Part shown: positions 25,911 to 33,833 of the stretch, one piece after another
How the letters are laid out: each line of letters starts with the position of its first letter
Numbering within the stretch: the first letter of the stretch is position 1
DNA from: BM714 sp964644525
Lineage (GTDB): Bacteria; Bacillota; Clostridia; Peptostreptococcales; BM714
Length of the DNA: 48,786 nucleotides
Assembly: GCA_964644525.1 (NCBI GenBank)
Contig: CAZXWC010000004.1
Span: 1 to 48,786, forward strand
Direction of reading: 5' to 3'
Notes under the pieces: generated by a model
Database searches by the model: none
The model's input: the letters and a program-made list of their open reading frames with translations, nothing else
Told to the model about the DNA's origin: nothing
Program-made: the position numbers and the translations under genes

Positions 25911-26331
25911 TTGAAAAAGCCTGTCTCAACAGTATGCTGAATATAATGAAGAATTTGGAAACAATTCTCCAACCATAAAATAATTACAGACTCAGTTTAT
26001 ATAATGATTACAAAATTTGTGCGGCAGCTAAACTGTCATGTTTTCTCATGAATTTATTTTTTGATTTACCTAAATATTTTTTAGGATTAGTAGAGGATGA
26101 CCATATTGTGCCAAGCTTTATGCAGAAAAGAAAATCAGTCGGTTTTCATCTTGTTAAATAGTTCAAATGGGACTTGATGTTAAAACAATCCGATAATGAT
26201 AAATGAAACATGAGCTGTTTTATCAAAATGCTACGTTAAATAGCGAAAATTATTAAAAAGTAAACTTTTGTTTATAGATATGCAAACTTCAAAATATTAA
26301 AATCGAGACATCAAACAAGGAGGAGTTTAAA
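25911..26331. other. A/T-rich intergenic stretch without a firm gene
   Basis: About 420 bases, noticeably richer in A/T than the flanks. I see only the short open frame at 26048-26161 and the RBS AAGGAGG at 26318-26324 for the next gene. No repeat ends, tRNA or insertion-sequence inverted repeats are evident. Confidence 0.5.
26048..26161 (+). pseudogene. possible gene remnant, 37 codons
   Basis: An ATG-to-TAG frame encodes MNLFFDLPKYFLGLVEDD followed by a basic tail ending in FHLVK. Its codons look gene-like, but no ribosome site precedes the ATG. It may be the remains of a lost gene or chance in A/T-rich DNA. Confidence 0.15.
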
Positions 26332-27231
26332 ATCGAATTTTCTAAAAAACTTAAATTAATGAGAAAGCAGAGCAGGATGTCTCAAGAAAAATTGTCTGAA
26401 AAGCTGAATGTATCTCGGCAGGCGGTGACAAAGTGGGAAACTGGTGGAGGAATTCCGGATATTGAAAACATGATTGCTATTTCGGACTTGTTCAATATAT
26501 CAATTGACGAATTGTTGTCAGTTGAAAAAAACGAAAAGACTTCATCGGAATATTTATACGAGAGTATGACTGAGTACGACATAGACCAAAACAAGCATTT
26601 TGACATGAAACTGGGTGGAGTAAGCATGGTCGTGATATCAGGCTATGAAGGTGAAAAAATCCGAGTGAAAATGGCCTCAAACACCATTTCAGATATTAGA
26701 ACTGCATTTAAGGTGAAAATAGACGATATAAAAAGCAGGATTGATGTTGACGTCAAGCGCTTCGGAAAGATGAGCGAAGCGACAGCCAAAGAATCCCTTT
26801 GCATATTTGTCAACATACCCGAAGGTTATACCCAAAGCATTGATATTGAAAGCAATGCAAGATGCTTGCGTTTGGAAAATTTAAAAGTAGATAATATTGA
26901 ATTTGACGGAAAAACAAGCGAAGTCATTATTGATAATGTAGGAAAACATATTGAACTTAATTGTAACTTGGATATGGATATCGTTTGCAATTCGCTTGAT
27001 GGCGTTATTGATATAAATCAAATTGCCGCAACATCAAAAATTTTTGTACCAAAAGATGCGGATTTTATAGCGGTAACCAAGGGTTATGCCAATGTAATCA
27101 GTTATGAGGTTGATGGAAATAGAGCTGACAGCTTTTGTCGGGAAAATGCAGCAAATGTGATTGAGCTTAACGGTATAAAAAGCGAATTGGTTATAGGCAC
27201 TGTGTCCCAACAGAATTGCGAGGTGGGATAA
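26332..27231 (+). CDS. XRE-family regulator with C-terminal DUF4097-like beta domain, probably ATC start
   Basis: The helix-turn-helix is SQEKLSEKLNVSRQAVTKWE. Residues about 80-290 are a beta-rich region with repeating I/V strands (VNIPEGYTQSIDIESNA, DGVIDINQI), like the adhesin-type DUF4097 domain. The first in-frame ATG (26359) would cut off helix 1; upstream the frame reads EFSKKLKL, as homologues do, and AAGGAGG at 26318-26324 points to ATC at 26332. No ATG, GTG or TTG lies in between. The gene overlaps the CPBP gene by 1 nt. Such regulators usually sit with small membrane-stress operons. Confidence 0.72.
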   Translation: MEFSKKLKLMRKQSRMSQEKLSEKLNVSRQAVTKWETGGGIPDIENMIAISDLFNISIDELLSVEKNEKTSSEYLYESMTEYDIDQNKHFDMKLGGVSMVVISGYEGEKIRVKMASNTISDIRTAFKVKIDDIKSRIDVDVKRFGKMSEATAKESLCIFVNIPEGYTQSIDIESNARCLRLENLKVDNIEFDGKTSEVIIDNVGKHIELNCNLDMDIVCNSLDGVIDINQIAATSKIFVPKDADFIAVTKGYANVISYEVDGNRADSFCRENAANVIELNGIKSELVIGTVSQQNCEVG

Positions 27232-28066
27232 TGAAAAACTATGTTTATAGGCCAGTTCGTTTCTATGGCTTTGTTTTTGTATTTACCTGGGTTTTCTGGA
27301 TAGCCGCTGCAGTGCTTGGCAAAGGAAACAACAATGGACTTAGCATGGGATTAATGACAATAGGACTTTTTGTTCCCGCAATAACTGCCATTGTAATGGT
27401 GAGCAGTTCAAAAATGAAGCTCTAAAGAATGATTTTAAGAAAAAAATGATTGGTTTTTATCGCATCAAGCCTTTAAATATTATTCTGGCAATAGCGGTTT
27501 TCGGTTTGATTGTAGCCATATCTATTGTTGTCTCAACTCTTTTTGGACAAGAATTGAATCAATTTGCCTTCACAAAAGACTTTTCCTTTTCGATTGCTGG
27601 AAGTTCAGCGCTATTAGTCATTGTTCTCGCATCTGTCATTGAAGAGGTGGGATGGAGAGGTTACGGAGAGGACTCGGTTGCCAATTACTATAGTTGGTTC
27701 AAGGAATCTATGATTTTCGGGTTTATTTGGGCTATGTGGCATCTTCCATTATTTTTCATCGAAGGCACATACCACAACGGGCTTGTTCTACTTGGAATCG
27801 GTTATGTTCTTAATTTTCTTTTTAGCGTAATACCGCTAGGATTTTTTACCACATGGGTTTACGTAAAAAGCAACAGAAGCATGTTGGCCAGCATCATATT
27901 CCATTTGTTTGTTAATATATTCCAGGAAAAAATAGCGATGACTCCTCAGACAAAATGCGTTGAAACCTTAGTCATTACAATTGCGGCCATTATCATAATT
28001 TACACAAACAAAGAGATGTTCTTCGAAAGGAAACACATAGGAAATCTGCTTGGCGATTGCCGGTAA
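27231..28066 (+). pseudogene. CPBP-family membrane protease gene with a frameshift
   Basis: The reading frame from ATG 27231 (RBS GAGGTGGG) stops at 27425 after 64 codons, and continues in another frame to 28066. Restoring one A in the A5 run at 27410-27414 joins them through SKNEALKNDFKKKMIGFYRI into one protein of about 278 residues. The second part has the CPBP/Abi metal motifs EEVGWRGYG, WAMWHLPLFF and IIFHLFVNI. Such proteins are multi-helix proteases or bacteriocin-immunity-like factors. The run of A makes a sequencing error possible, so the gene may in fact be intact. Confidence 0.78.
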
Positions 28067-28169
28067 GGCAACGAGAATAGTCTTTAAAACTGAAATCCAA
28101 AATGACCTGGGGGTCGTTTCAATGACCCGGGCTTCACTTTCTGAAGAGGAATTGAAAGAAAGTTCATAA
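28050..28169 (+). CDS. possible small ORF after the CPBP gene
   Basis: A frame open from 28041 to TAA 28167-28169, with a possible TTG start at 28050, encodes about 39 residues including RIVFKTEIQNDLGVVSMTR and ending SEEELKESS. Codon use looks coding-like and AGGA precedes the TTG. No family is recognised; it may be a remnant. Confidence 0.2.
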   Translation: MAIAGKATRIVFKTEIQNDLGVVSMTRASLSEEELKESS

Positions 28170-28190
28170 AAGACATGCGGAGGTGTAAAT

Positions 28191-29149
28191 ATGCAAAATA
28201 AAAGAACAGTATTTGTTTTGGCCCTTGTTATTGTATTTGTTTTTTCAGGATGTTTGCCGCAGGAAATGAAAGAGCCGAAAAAAGAACAGCAAAGCCAACT
28301 GCAAAAAGAAAACAATACGGGAGAAGCAGAGGAGTTATATGATGAAAGCGAAAAAGTAAAAGCTGTCTACATTGGAAGAATTGACCCTGCTTTTGTTGAA
28401 ATACTGCATGAAGGGGAATTTGAAACATATGCCTTCGGGCGGGACGTGGAATTTGCTATTGAAGGCGATGGGATTGAAAGCTATTCGGCGGTTGACATAA
28501 CTATTAACATAGATGGACAAGGTCGAAAGCAGATAGAATCATTGGCTTTGGCGGATCCGCCAGGTTTGGGGAATGCACCAGAAATGAAGGCACAAGGAGA
28601 AGTTGACGCTAAGTTTGGAGCTTCGGTATGCATGATCGAAGGGGATCCTTACTACTTGCCATACCAATCAATGATTTCGACTCCTGAATCTGTTGCAGAA
28701 GGCGACTATATAGATTTAGAATATTATGTTGACGGTTATGGTCGAAATGTCATAACTTGGTACGAGAAGATATTNNNNNNNNNNNNNNNNNNNNNNNNNN
28801 NNNNNNNNNNNNNNNNNNNNNNNNNNNNNNNNNNNNNNNNNNNNNNNNNNNNNNNNNNNNNNNNNNNNNNNNNNAATATTATGTTGACGGTTATGGTCGA
28901 AATGTCATAACTTGGTACGAGAAGATATTCACTGAAAGTGGAAGATTTGAAAGCAAAGAGGGAATATTAATGGCTATCAAGCTGGTTGGAAATCCAGATG
29001 GAATAGAGGCAAAAGAATATTTGCTTTCTGCTGAAGCTGAGGAGACGATGGAGAGCCTTCAATTGAAAATGGGAGAAGAAATAAGATTTCATTATGTTGT
29101 CGAACAAGAAGGCGTGAAAAAAATTGTTTCACTTGAGCGTATGGAATAA
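28191..29149 (+). CDS. lipoprotein of unknown function, split by an assembly gap
   Basis: The start has a signal peptide with lipobox VFSGC (Cys21), then a Lys/Glu/Gln-rich linker and a mixed alpha/beta domain with YIGRIDPAFVEILHEGEFE. A run of 100 N (28775-28874) breaks the frame. The 55 bases before and after it are identical; collapsing them gives one open frame of 804 nt, 267 residues, ending in SLERME. The second half again mentions membrane-outside features only, no helix. I do not recognise a family. RBS GCGGAGG precedes the ATG. Confidence 0.75.
28720..28929. repeat. identical 55-bp flanks around a 100-N gap
   Basis: Bases 28720-28774 and 28875-28929 are identical over 55 bp and flank exactly 100 N. 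That is the look of two contigs sharing a k-mer-length overlap that were scaffolded instead of merged. Confidence 0.95.
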
Positions 29150-29153
29150 AAAA

Positions 29154-29184
29154 AGAAGCCGTCCTTTTTTTGGGAAGGCTTCTT
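29154..29184. terminator. bidirectional terminator between lipoprotein and sigma-54 activator genes
   Basis: AGAAGCCgTCC pairs with GGaaGGCTTCT around a T-rich loop; A run before and T run after allow use in both directions between the convergent genes. Confidence 0.75.
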
Positions 29185-29185
29185 T

Positions 29186-30940
29186 CTATTCTCTTTCTAT
29201 TCCGTACTTTTTCATTTTTCGGTAGATCGTGTTTCTTGATATGCCGAGCAGTTCCGAAGTTTGCTTTATATTGTAATTGTTGTCTTTAAGGGCCTTAAGC
29301 AGTATTTCCATGCTTGAATCCTCAAGCCTCTTCTTGCGGCATGAATCATCCCCGGGACATTCAAGACCTGCTTGAATCAAGTGGCCTATTTCGAGGATTC
29401 CTCCACCTGACATGAACATGGCTATTGAAAGCATGTTTTCCAGTTGGCGTATGTTTCCGGGCCAATCATATGAACGAATCAAATCAAGCGCTTCATCGGA
29501 AATTCCTGTTACAGGGACTTCCATCTCGAGATTGATTTGTTCAATGAAATGCCTGCAGAGCTCGTATAGGTCTTCCCTTCTCTCTCTTAGAGGCGGAAGC
29601 TTTAGATAAAGTATTTTCAGTCTATAGTACAAGTCCTCCCTGAACTGTTTCTTTTCTACCATTTTTTCCAAATCCTTGTTTGTTGCGGCTATTATTCGTA
29701 CATCTATAGTTATTGTCTTGTTGCTGCCCAAACGCGTGATTTCTTTTGTTTCTATTGCTCTAAGCAATTTTGCCTGAAGTTGCATTGGCATTTCGCCTAT
29801 TTCATCCAGAAAAAGGGTTCCCCCCTCAGCCAATTCGAACTTTCCGGACTTTCCTCCTTTTTTTGCGCCGGTAAAAGCTCCTTCCTCGTATCCGAACAAT
29901 TCGCTGTCGAAAAGGTCAATAGGATAGTTTGCGCAGTTTATTGCAACAAAGGGACCTGATTTTCTGTCGCTGAAATTATGGATGGCTTGTGAAAAAAGAT
30001 CCTTTCCTGTCCCGCTTTCACCCTCTAGGAGAGTATTCTTGTTTATGTTTGAAAACTCTTTTGCCAGATTTATCTTGTGCTGGAGGTTTGGTCCGCTGCC
30101 TATAAAATCCTTGAATTCGTAAGATGCCCTGTGGCCCGCCATGGTGCTGGCAATCTGGTATGAGCGTTTTATCCTTCGGAAAATATCAATGGCGCCTATT
30201 ATATTTCCGGCATCGTCAAAAACAGGATAAGCCGAGTTCATAAGATGGGAACGCTTGCCACTGTAGTATAGATCGTACTCGAAGTCCATTTGTGGTTTTT
30301 TGGATTTTATTATCTGAACAAGTATGGTGTCTTTGAAAGGGGGATGGTTTAGGTTTTCGCCAATAACCTTTTTTTTGTCGGCGCCAATTAATTTGCAGGC
30401 GCTGGAATTTATGTACGTGACATTGCCGTCTTTGTCGCAGGCGGAAATGCCGTCATCGATGGCATCAATGTAACGGAGCAATTGCTTGTGGGCTTTGTGT
30501 TGCTTTTCATTCTCTACAGCAATACTCTCAAGACTTTCAGATAGCCTGACAAGATCGGAAAATGCTTCCGGCACATCATCTTCTGTTATCAGGAGAAGGG
30601 AGTATTCGTAAGAGTGCAGAGCGGTTGGAATGTTTTTAAGCAGATAGAGGGTGGATTTGTCCTCATTTATCTTAAGCTTGTCCATTTTTGAGTCGGATTT
30701 TGCAAACGAAAATACCCTGCCTGAAAAATCGTTTTTTTTGAAATCCGAGTCGTGGGAAACTGCTGAAAGTATTCTGTCATCCTTGTCTAGGAGGATCAAA
30801 ACTTTGTTCTTAAGAGGGTATATTGTTGCCGCCGACGGAAAAATATGGCCAATAAAAAAATCATCAAAGTAGTTTTTGTAATTTTCTCCCCGCGATTTGT
30901 CAGTAAAGTTGTTTAATGCCTGGCGTAAAATTTTGGACAT
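29186..30940 (-). CDS. sigma-54-dependent transcriptional activator (PAS-AAA-Fis)
   Basis: 584 residues from ATG 30940, which has AAGGAG eight bases upstream; an in-frame start at 30982 would fall in the palindromic operator. Residues about 1-130 form a GAF-like sensor region, about 135-245 a PAS domain (IDAIDDGISACDKDGNVTY), about 280-510 the AAA core with Walker A GESGTGKD, the sigma-54 contact GAFTGA, and Walker B GTLFLDEIGE. The Fis-type helix-turn-helix closes it (NIKQTSELLGISRNTIYRKM). It should activate the divergent operon at 31316, whose promoter is sigma-54 type. The signal is unknown. Confidence 0.93.
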   Translation of the reverse strand: MSKILRQALNNFTDKSRGENYKNYFDDFFIGHIFPSAATIYPLKNKVLILLDKDDRILSAVSHDSDFKKNDFSGRVFSFAKSDSKMDKLKINEDKSTLYLLKNIPTALHSYEYSLLLITEDDVPEAFSDLVRLSESLESIAVENEKQHKAHKQLLRYIDAIDDGISACDKDGNVTYINSSACKLIGADKKKVIGENLNHPPFKDTILVQIIKSKKPQMDFEYDLYYSGKRSHLMNSAYPVFDDAGNIIGAIDIFRRIKRSYQIASTMAGHRASYEFKDFIGSGPNLQHKINLAKEFSNINKNTLLEGESGTGKDLFSQAIHNFSDRKSGPFVAINCANYPIDLFDSELFGYEEGAFTGAKKGGKSGKFELAEGGTLFLDEIGEMPMQLQAKLLRAIETKEITRLGSNKTITIDVRIIAATNKDLEKMVEKKQFREDLYYRLKILYLKLPPLRERREDLYELCRHFIEQINLEMEVPVTGISDEALDLIRSYDWPGNIRQLENMLSIAMFMSGGGILEIGHLIQAGLECPGDDSCRKKRLEDSSMEILLKALKDNNYNIKQTSELLGISRNTIYRKMKKYGIERE

Positions 30941-30962
30941 GACTTGAACTCCTTTGCAAATA

Positions 30963-31001
30963 GTGTGCCTGTTATGTAACATGTTACATTATGTGACACA
31001 C
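30963..31001. promoter_or_regulatory. palindromic candidate enhancer (UAS) for the sigma-54 activator
   Basis: A perfect 16-bp palindrome ATGTAACATGTTACAT (30974-30989) is flanked by near-inverted arms GTGTGCC (30963-30969) and GACACAC (30995-31001). The half-site CATGTTACA recurs at 31124-31132. It lies about 290 bp before the -12 element, a usual enhancer distance, and just upstream of the activator's own start, so autoregulation is likely. Confidence 0.65.
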
Positions 31002-31262
31002 TGTGTAAAGGATACTGTAAATATTTAATTGTAATTAAAAGTGTTGAAATATGGAGCTTTTAATCAATTACCCGACGGATTAGGAGTATAGATTATTAAG
31101 TAAAGGCGTAAAAGTTCAAAGATCATGTTACAAAAAGGAACAAAAATTTTGCAAAAACAAATCGACAGGACAAATTTTGCGGATGATTGGGTGTTTTTTT
31201 ATAGACTGGAAACCGCTGTTTTCAATGATTTGAAGAAAGTGCAATTGTTTTGTTTTATTTAG

Positions 31263-31277
31263 TGGCATGGTATTTGC
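31263..31277 (+). promoter_or_regulatory. sigma-54 (-24/-12) promoter
   Basis: TGGCATGGTATTTGC fits the consensus TGGCAC-N5-TTGC, with GG and GC at the right spacing. It lies 38 bases before the ATG at 31316 and follows a T-rich tract. Confidence 0.88.
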
Positions 31278-31315
31278 GTGTTTAATATGAAAAGAAATAT
31301 GAACGGAGGTGTTTT

Positions 31316-32419
31316 ATGTACAAGACAAGAAGGCATTTGGACAAAATCAAGCATGAAAGCTATGCCAATGTTCCCGATGAATTCGGACCGGGTTGGATTG
31401 ATTGTTCTCTGGGAATAAATCCATTCGGCTCACCCGTCGGTGTAGTAGAGGCTATGGCGGAATTTGGGGCAGACATTATAAACCATTATCCCCATGGAGA
31501 CGCCAAACTGAAAAAGGCAATAATAGAGTATTGGAGAGGGCAAGCTTTGCTGGAAGAAGGGCAAATAGAATTGGCATGCGGATCCATGGATGCTATAACA
31601 AAAATAAACAAGATGTTTATTGACAAAGGAAGCGTAGTATTGGGTCATAGCCCGCAATTTCCTGATTTCGGTATGGATGTTGAAGGAATGGGCGGCATAT
31701 ACGAAACGGTCGACATGTCAGAGGGAAATGGAAAGTTTGACGGTGAAAGTTTCATAGGGGCAATAGAGGACAGGCATGCCTTTTGCTATATAGATAATCC
31801 AAATAACCCTACCGGACAAATAATACCCTTGGAAGTCATATTGAAAATCGCCAAGAAAGCCCAAAGCCTGGGTGTTTGCCTTGTGGTTGACGAGGCATAT
31901 GGAGATTTCATGGAAAAAGACAATTCGGCGGTAAATCTGCTTGATGGCCTGGACAACATAATTGTATTGAAATCCTTTTCAAAGGGATTCGGGATGGCTG
32001 GAATGAGAATAGGTTATGCAACAGGGCCTATGAAACTCATGGAAATCTACAGAAAAATATCAATTCCATTTTGCATAACAGGCATTGCAACAGTTTTGGC
32101 TGTTGAAGCTTTGAAGAACAAAGAATTTCTCAGCGAAAGCAGAAAGAAAATAGCCAAAACAAAGGAAAAAATCATCGAATCAATGGAGAAAATTGGAAAC
32201 CTTGAGACTAGCCTTTCGGTTCCAATAATGACCCTTACGCATCCTGACAAAAAAGTAGATCTTTACAGTGAATTGCTAAAGGTGCAGGTGCTTTCGGTTT
32301 CAGGTGAAAATTTCGAGGGTCTTGGAAAAAACAGCGTCAGGTTCAGGATAGGCAATAATGCTGATCTTCTCCTGGACAGGTTGAAACATGTTGAGAAGAA
32401 ATGGATGGAGGAAAATTAA
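31316..32419 (+). CDS. class I/II PLP aminotransferase, HisC/CobD-like
   Basis: 367 residues, fold type I. It begins like HisC/CobD enzymes (IDCSLGINPFGSPVGV, then NHYPHGDAKLKKAI), with YIDNPNNPTGQ, VVDEAYGDFM and the PLP Lys in KSFSKGFGMAGMRIGY. HisC uses histidinol phosphate and CobD decarboxylates threonine phosphate; neither neighbour set (his or cob genes) is here. First gene of the sigma-54 operon, RBS CGGAGGTG. By context it works on an amino acid or amine imported by the YkvI-like transporter. Confidence 0.85.
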   Translation: MYKTRRHLDKIKHESYANVPDEFGPGWIDCSLGINPFGSPVGVVEAMAEFGADIINHYPHGDAKLKKAIIEYWRGQALLEEGQIELACGSMDAITKINKMFIDKGSVVLGHSPQFPDFGMDVEGMGGIYETVDMSEGNGKFDGESFIGAIEDRHAFCYIDNPNNPTGQIIPLEVILKIAKKAQSLGVCLVVDEAYGDFMEKDNSAVNLLDGLDNIIVLKSFSKGFGMAGMRIGYATGPMKLMEIYRKISIPFCITGIATVLAVEALKNKEFLSESRKKIAKTKEKIIESMEKIGNLETSLSVPIMTLTHPDKKVDLYSELLKVQVLSVSGENFEGLGKNSVRFRIGNNADLLLDRLKHVEKKWMEEN

Positions 32420-33771
32420 TGGCTTTTGAATTAAAAAAAACAAAACAGATAGTTGACAGAGATGCAAAGGTGTATCCCGAGTTTGCTCGGATGCCGTATT
32501 ATCCCCTGGCGGTTGCAAGTGGACATGGAGCTATACTTGAGGACTTCGATGGTAATGAATTCATAGACTTGCTTTCGAGCGCGTCCGCGCTAAATACTGG
32601 GCACGCGCATCCTAGGATAGTTGGAGCAATAAGGGAGCAGGCGGAAAAATACATAACATACACAGCGGCTTACATGTATTCTGAACCTCTGGTCAAATAC
32701 GCAGAAGCCCTTATCGGGGTCACTCCCGGAGACTATGAAAAGAAAGTGGCTTACGGAAATTGCGGCTCGGATGCAAATGACGGCGCAATAAAACTTGCAA
32801 GGGCATATACCGGAAGGAAAAAGATAGTTTCATTCATAGGGGCCTACCATGGTTCGACATACGGAGCCCTTTCACTTAGTGCCATAAGTCTAAATATGCG
32901 TAGGAAGGTGGGGCCTCTGCTGGGTGAAATAGAGCACATTGAATATCCAGACTGTTATAGATGCCGTTATGGTAAAAATTGCGAGAGTTGCGATTTGGAG
33001 TGTTTGGGGGCTTTCAGGAAGGCAATGACGACCTATATGCCTCCTGAGGATATTGCCGCTGTAATAATCGAACCTATACAGGGTGATGGAGGGCTAATTG
33101 TTCCGCCCAACCGATATATGAAAGCCCTTTATCAAATATGCAGAGACAATGGAATACTCTTTATAAGCGAGGAGGTTCAGCAGGGTTTCGGACGTACAGG
33201 CAAGTGGTTTGGCATAGAACATTTCGATGTCGTTGCCGATATGCTTATCATGGGTAAATCCATAGGTTCTGGGGTTCCGCTAAGTGCAATAGTAGGAAGA
33301 AAAGAAATAATGGATTCGATGGATGCGCCCGCACATCTATTTACCATGAGCGGAAACGCCTTGGCTTGCGCGGCGGCATACGAGACGCTTGAAGTTATAA
33401 AGGACGAGAAACTTTTGAAAAAGAGCACCGATATGGGAAATTATGCAAAAGAACGCTTCCGAGCTCTTATGGACAAATATGAAATCATAGGCGATGTAAG
33501 GGGCTTGGGACTTTCTATAGGCGTCGACCTTGTAAAGGACAGAAAAAGCAAGGAAGGCAACAGGGAAGCGGCCGCTAAAATTTGCTACAGATGTTGGGAG
33601 AAAGGAGTGATCATAATTTTCTTGGGTGACGGCGTGTTAAGATTCCAACCGCCTCTTGTGATTACTCGTGAGGAAATAGATAAGGCAATTGATGTGATAG
33701 AGGAATCGATGAAAGAGTATATTGCCGGGGATATCCCAGACGAGATACTCGAAACTGCAAAGGGGTGGTAA
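32419..33771 (+). CDS. class III PLP aminotransferase (GabT/OAT-like) with Cys-rich insert
   Basis: 450 residues from ATG 32419, which shares its A with the previous TAA and follows GGAGG. Fold type I: YGNCGSDANDGAIKLARAYTGRK, FIGAYHGSTYGALS, IISEP-like IIEPIQGDGG, EEVQQGFGRTG, and PLP Lys in IMGKSIGSG. The usual DEVQ Asp is replaced by Glu in EEVQ. A C-x2-C-x5-C-x2-C-x3-C segment near residues 179-195 could hold a metal. Family members transfer amino groups from omega-amino acids (GABA, ornithine, beta-alanine) or decarboxylate dialkylglycine. Substrate not decided. Confidence 0.87.
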   Translation: MAFELKKTKQIVDRDAKVYPEFARMPYYPLAVASGHGAILEDFDGNEFIDLLSSASALNTGHAHPRIVGAIREQAEKYITYTAAYMYSEPLVKYAEALIGVTPGDYEKKVAYGNCGSDANDGAIKLARAYTGRKKIVSFIGAYHGSTYGALSLSAISLNMRRKVGPLLGEIEHIEYPDCYRCRYGKNCESCDLECLGAFRKAMTTYMPPEDIAAVIIEPIQGDGGLIVPPNRYMKALYQICRDNGILFISEEVQQGFGRTGKWFGIEHFDVVADMLIMGKSIGSGVPLSAIVGRKEIMDSMDAPAHLFTMSGNALACAAAYETLEVIKDEKLLKKSTDMGNYAKERFRALMDKYEIIGDVRGLGLSIGVDLVKDRKSKEGNREAAAKICYRCWEKGVIIIFLGDGVLRFQPPLVITREEIDKAIDVIEESMKEYIAGDIPDEILETAKGW

Positions 33772-33833
33772 GGAAGAAAAAAACTGTTTGTCAATACCGC
33801 AATCATACTGTAGAAACACAAGGAGGATCACAC

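Noticed and set aside
28720..28929. A true tandem repeat in the lipoprotein
   Set aside because: Exact identity over 55 bp on both sides of exactly 100 N, with frame restored on merging, is better explained by an unmerged contig overlap.
33765..33833. Upstream extension of the YkvI gene
   Set aside because: It overlaps the aminotransferase stop, lacks a ribosome site, and a strong AAGGAGG marks ATG 33834.
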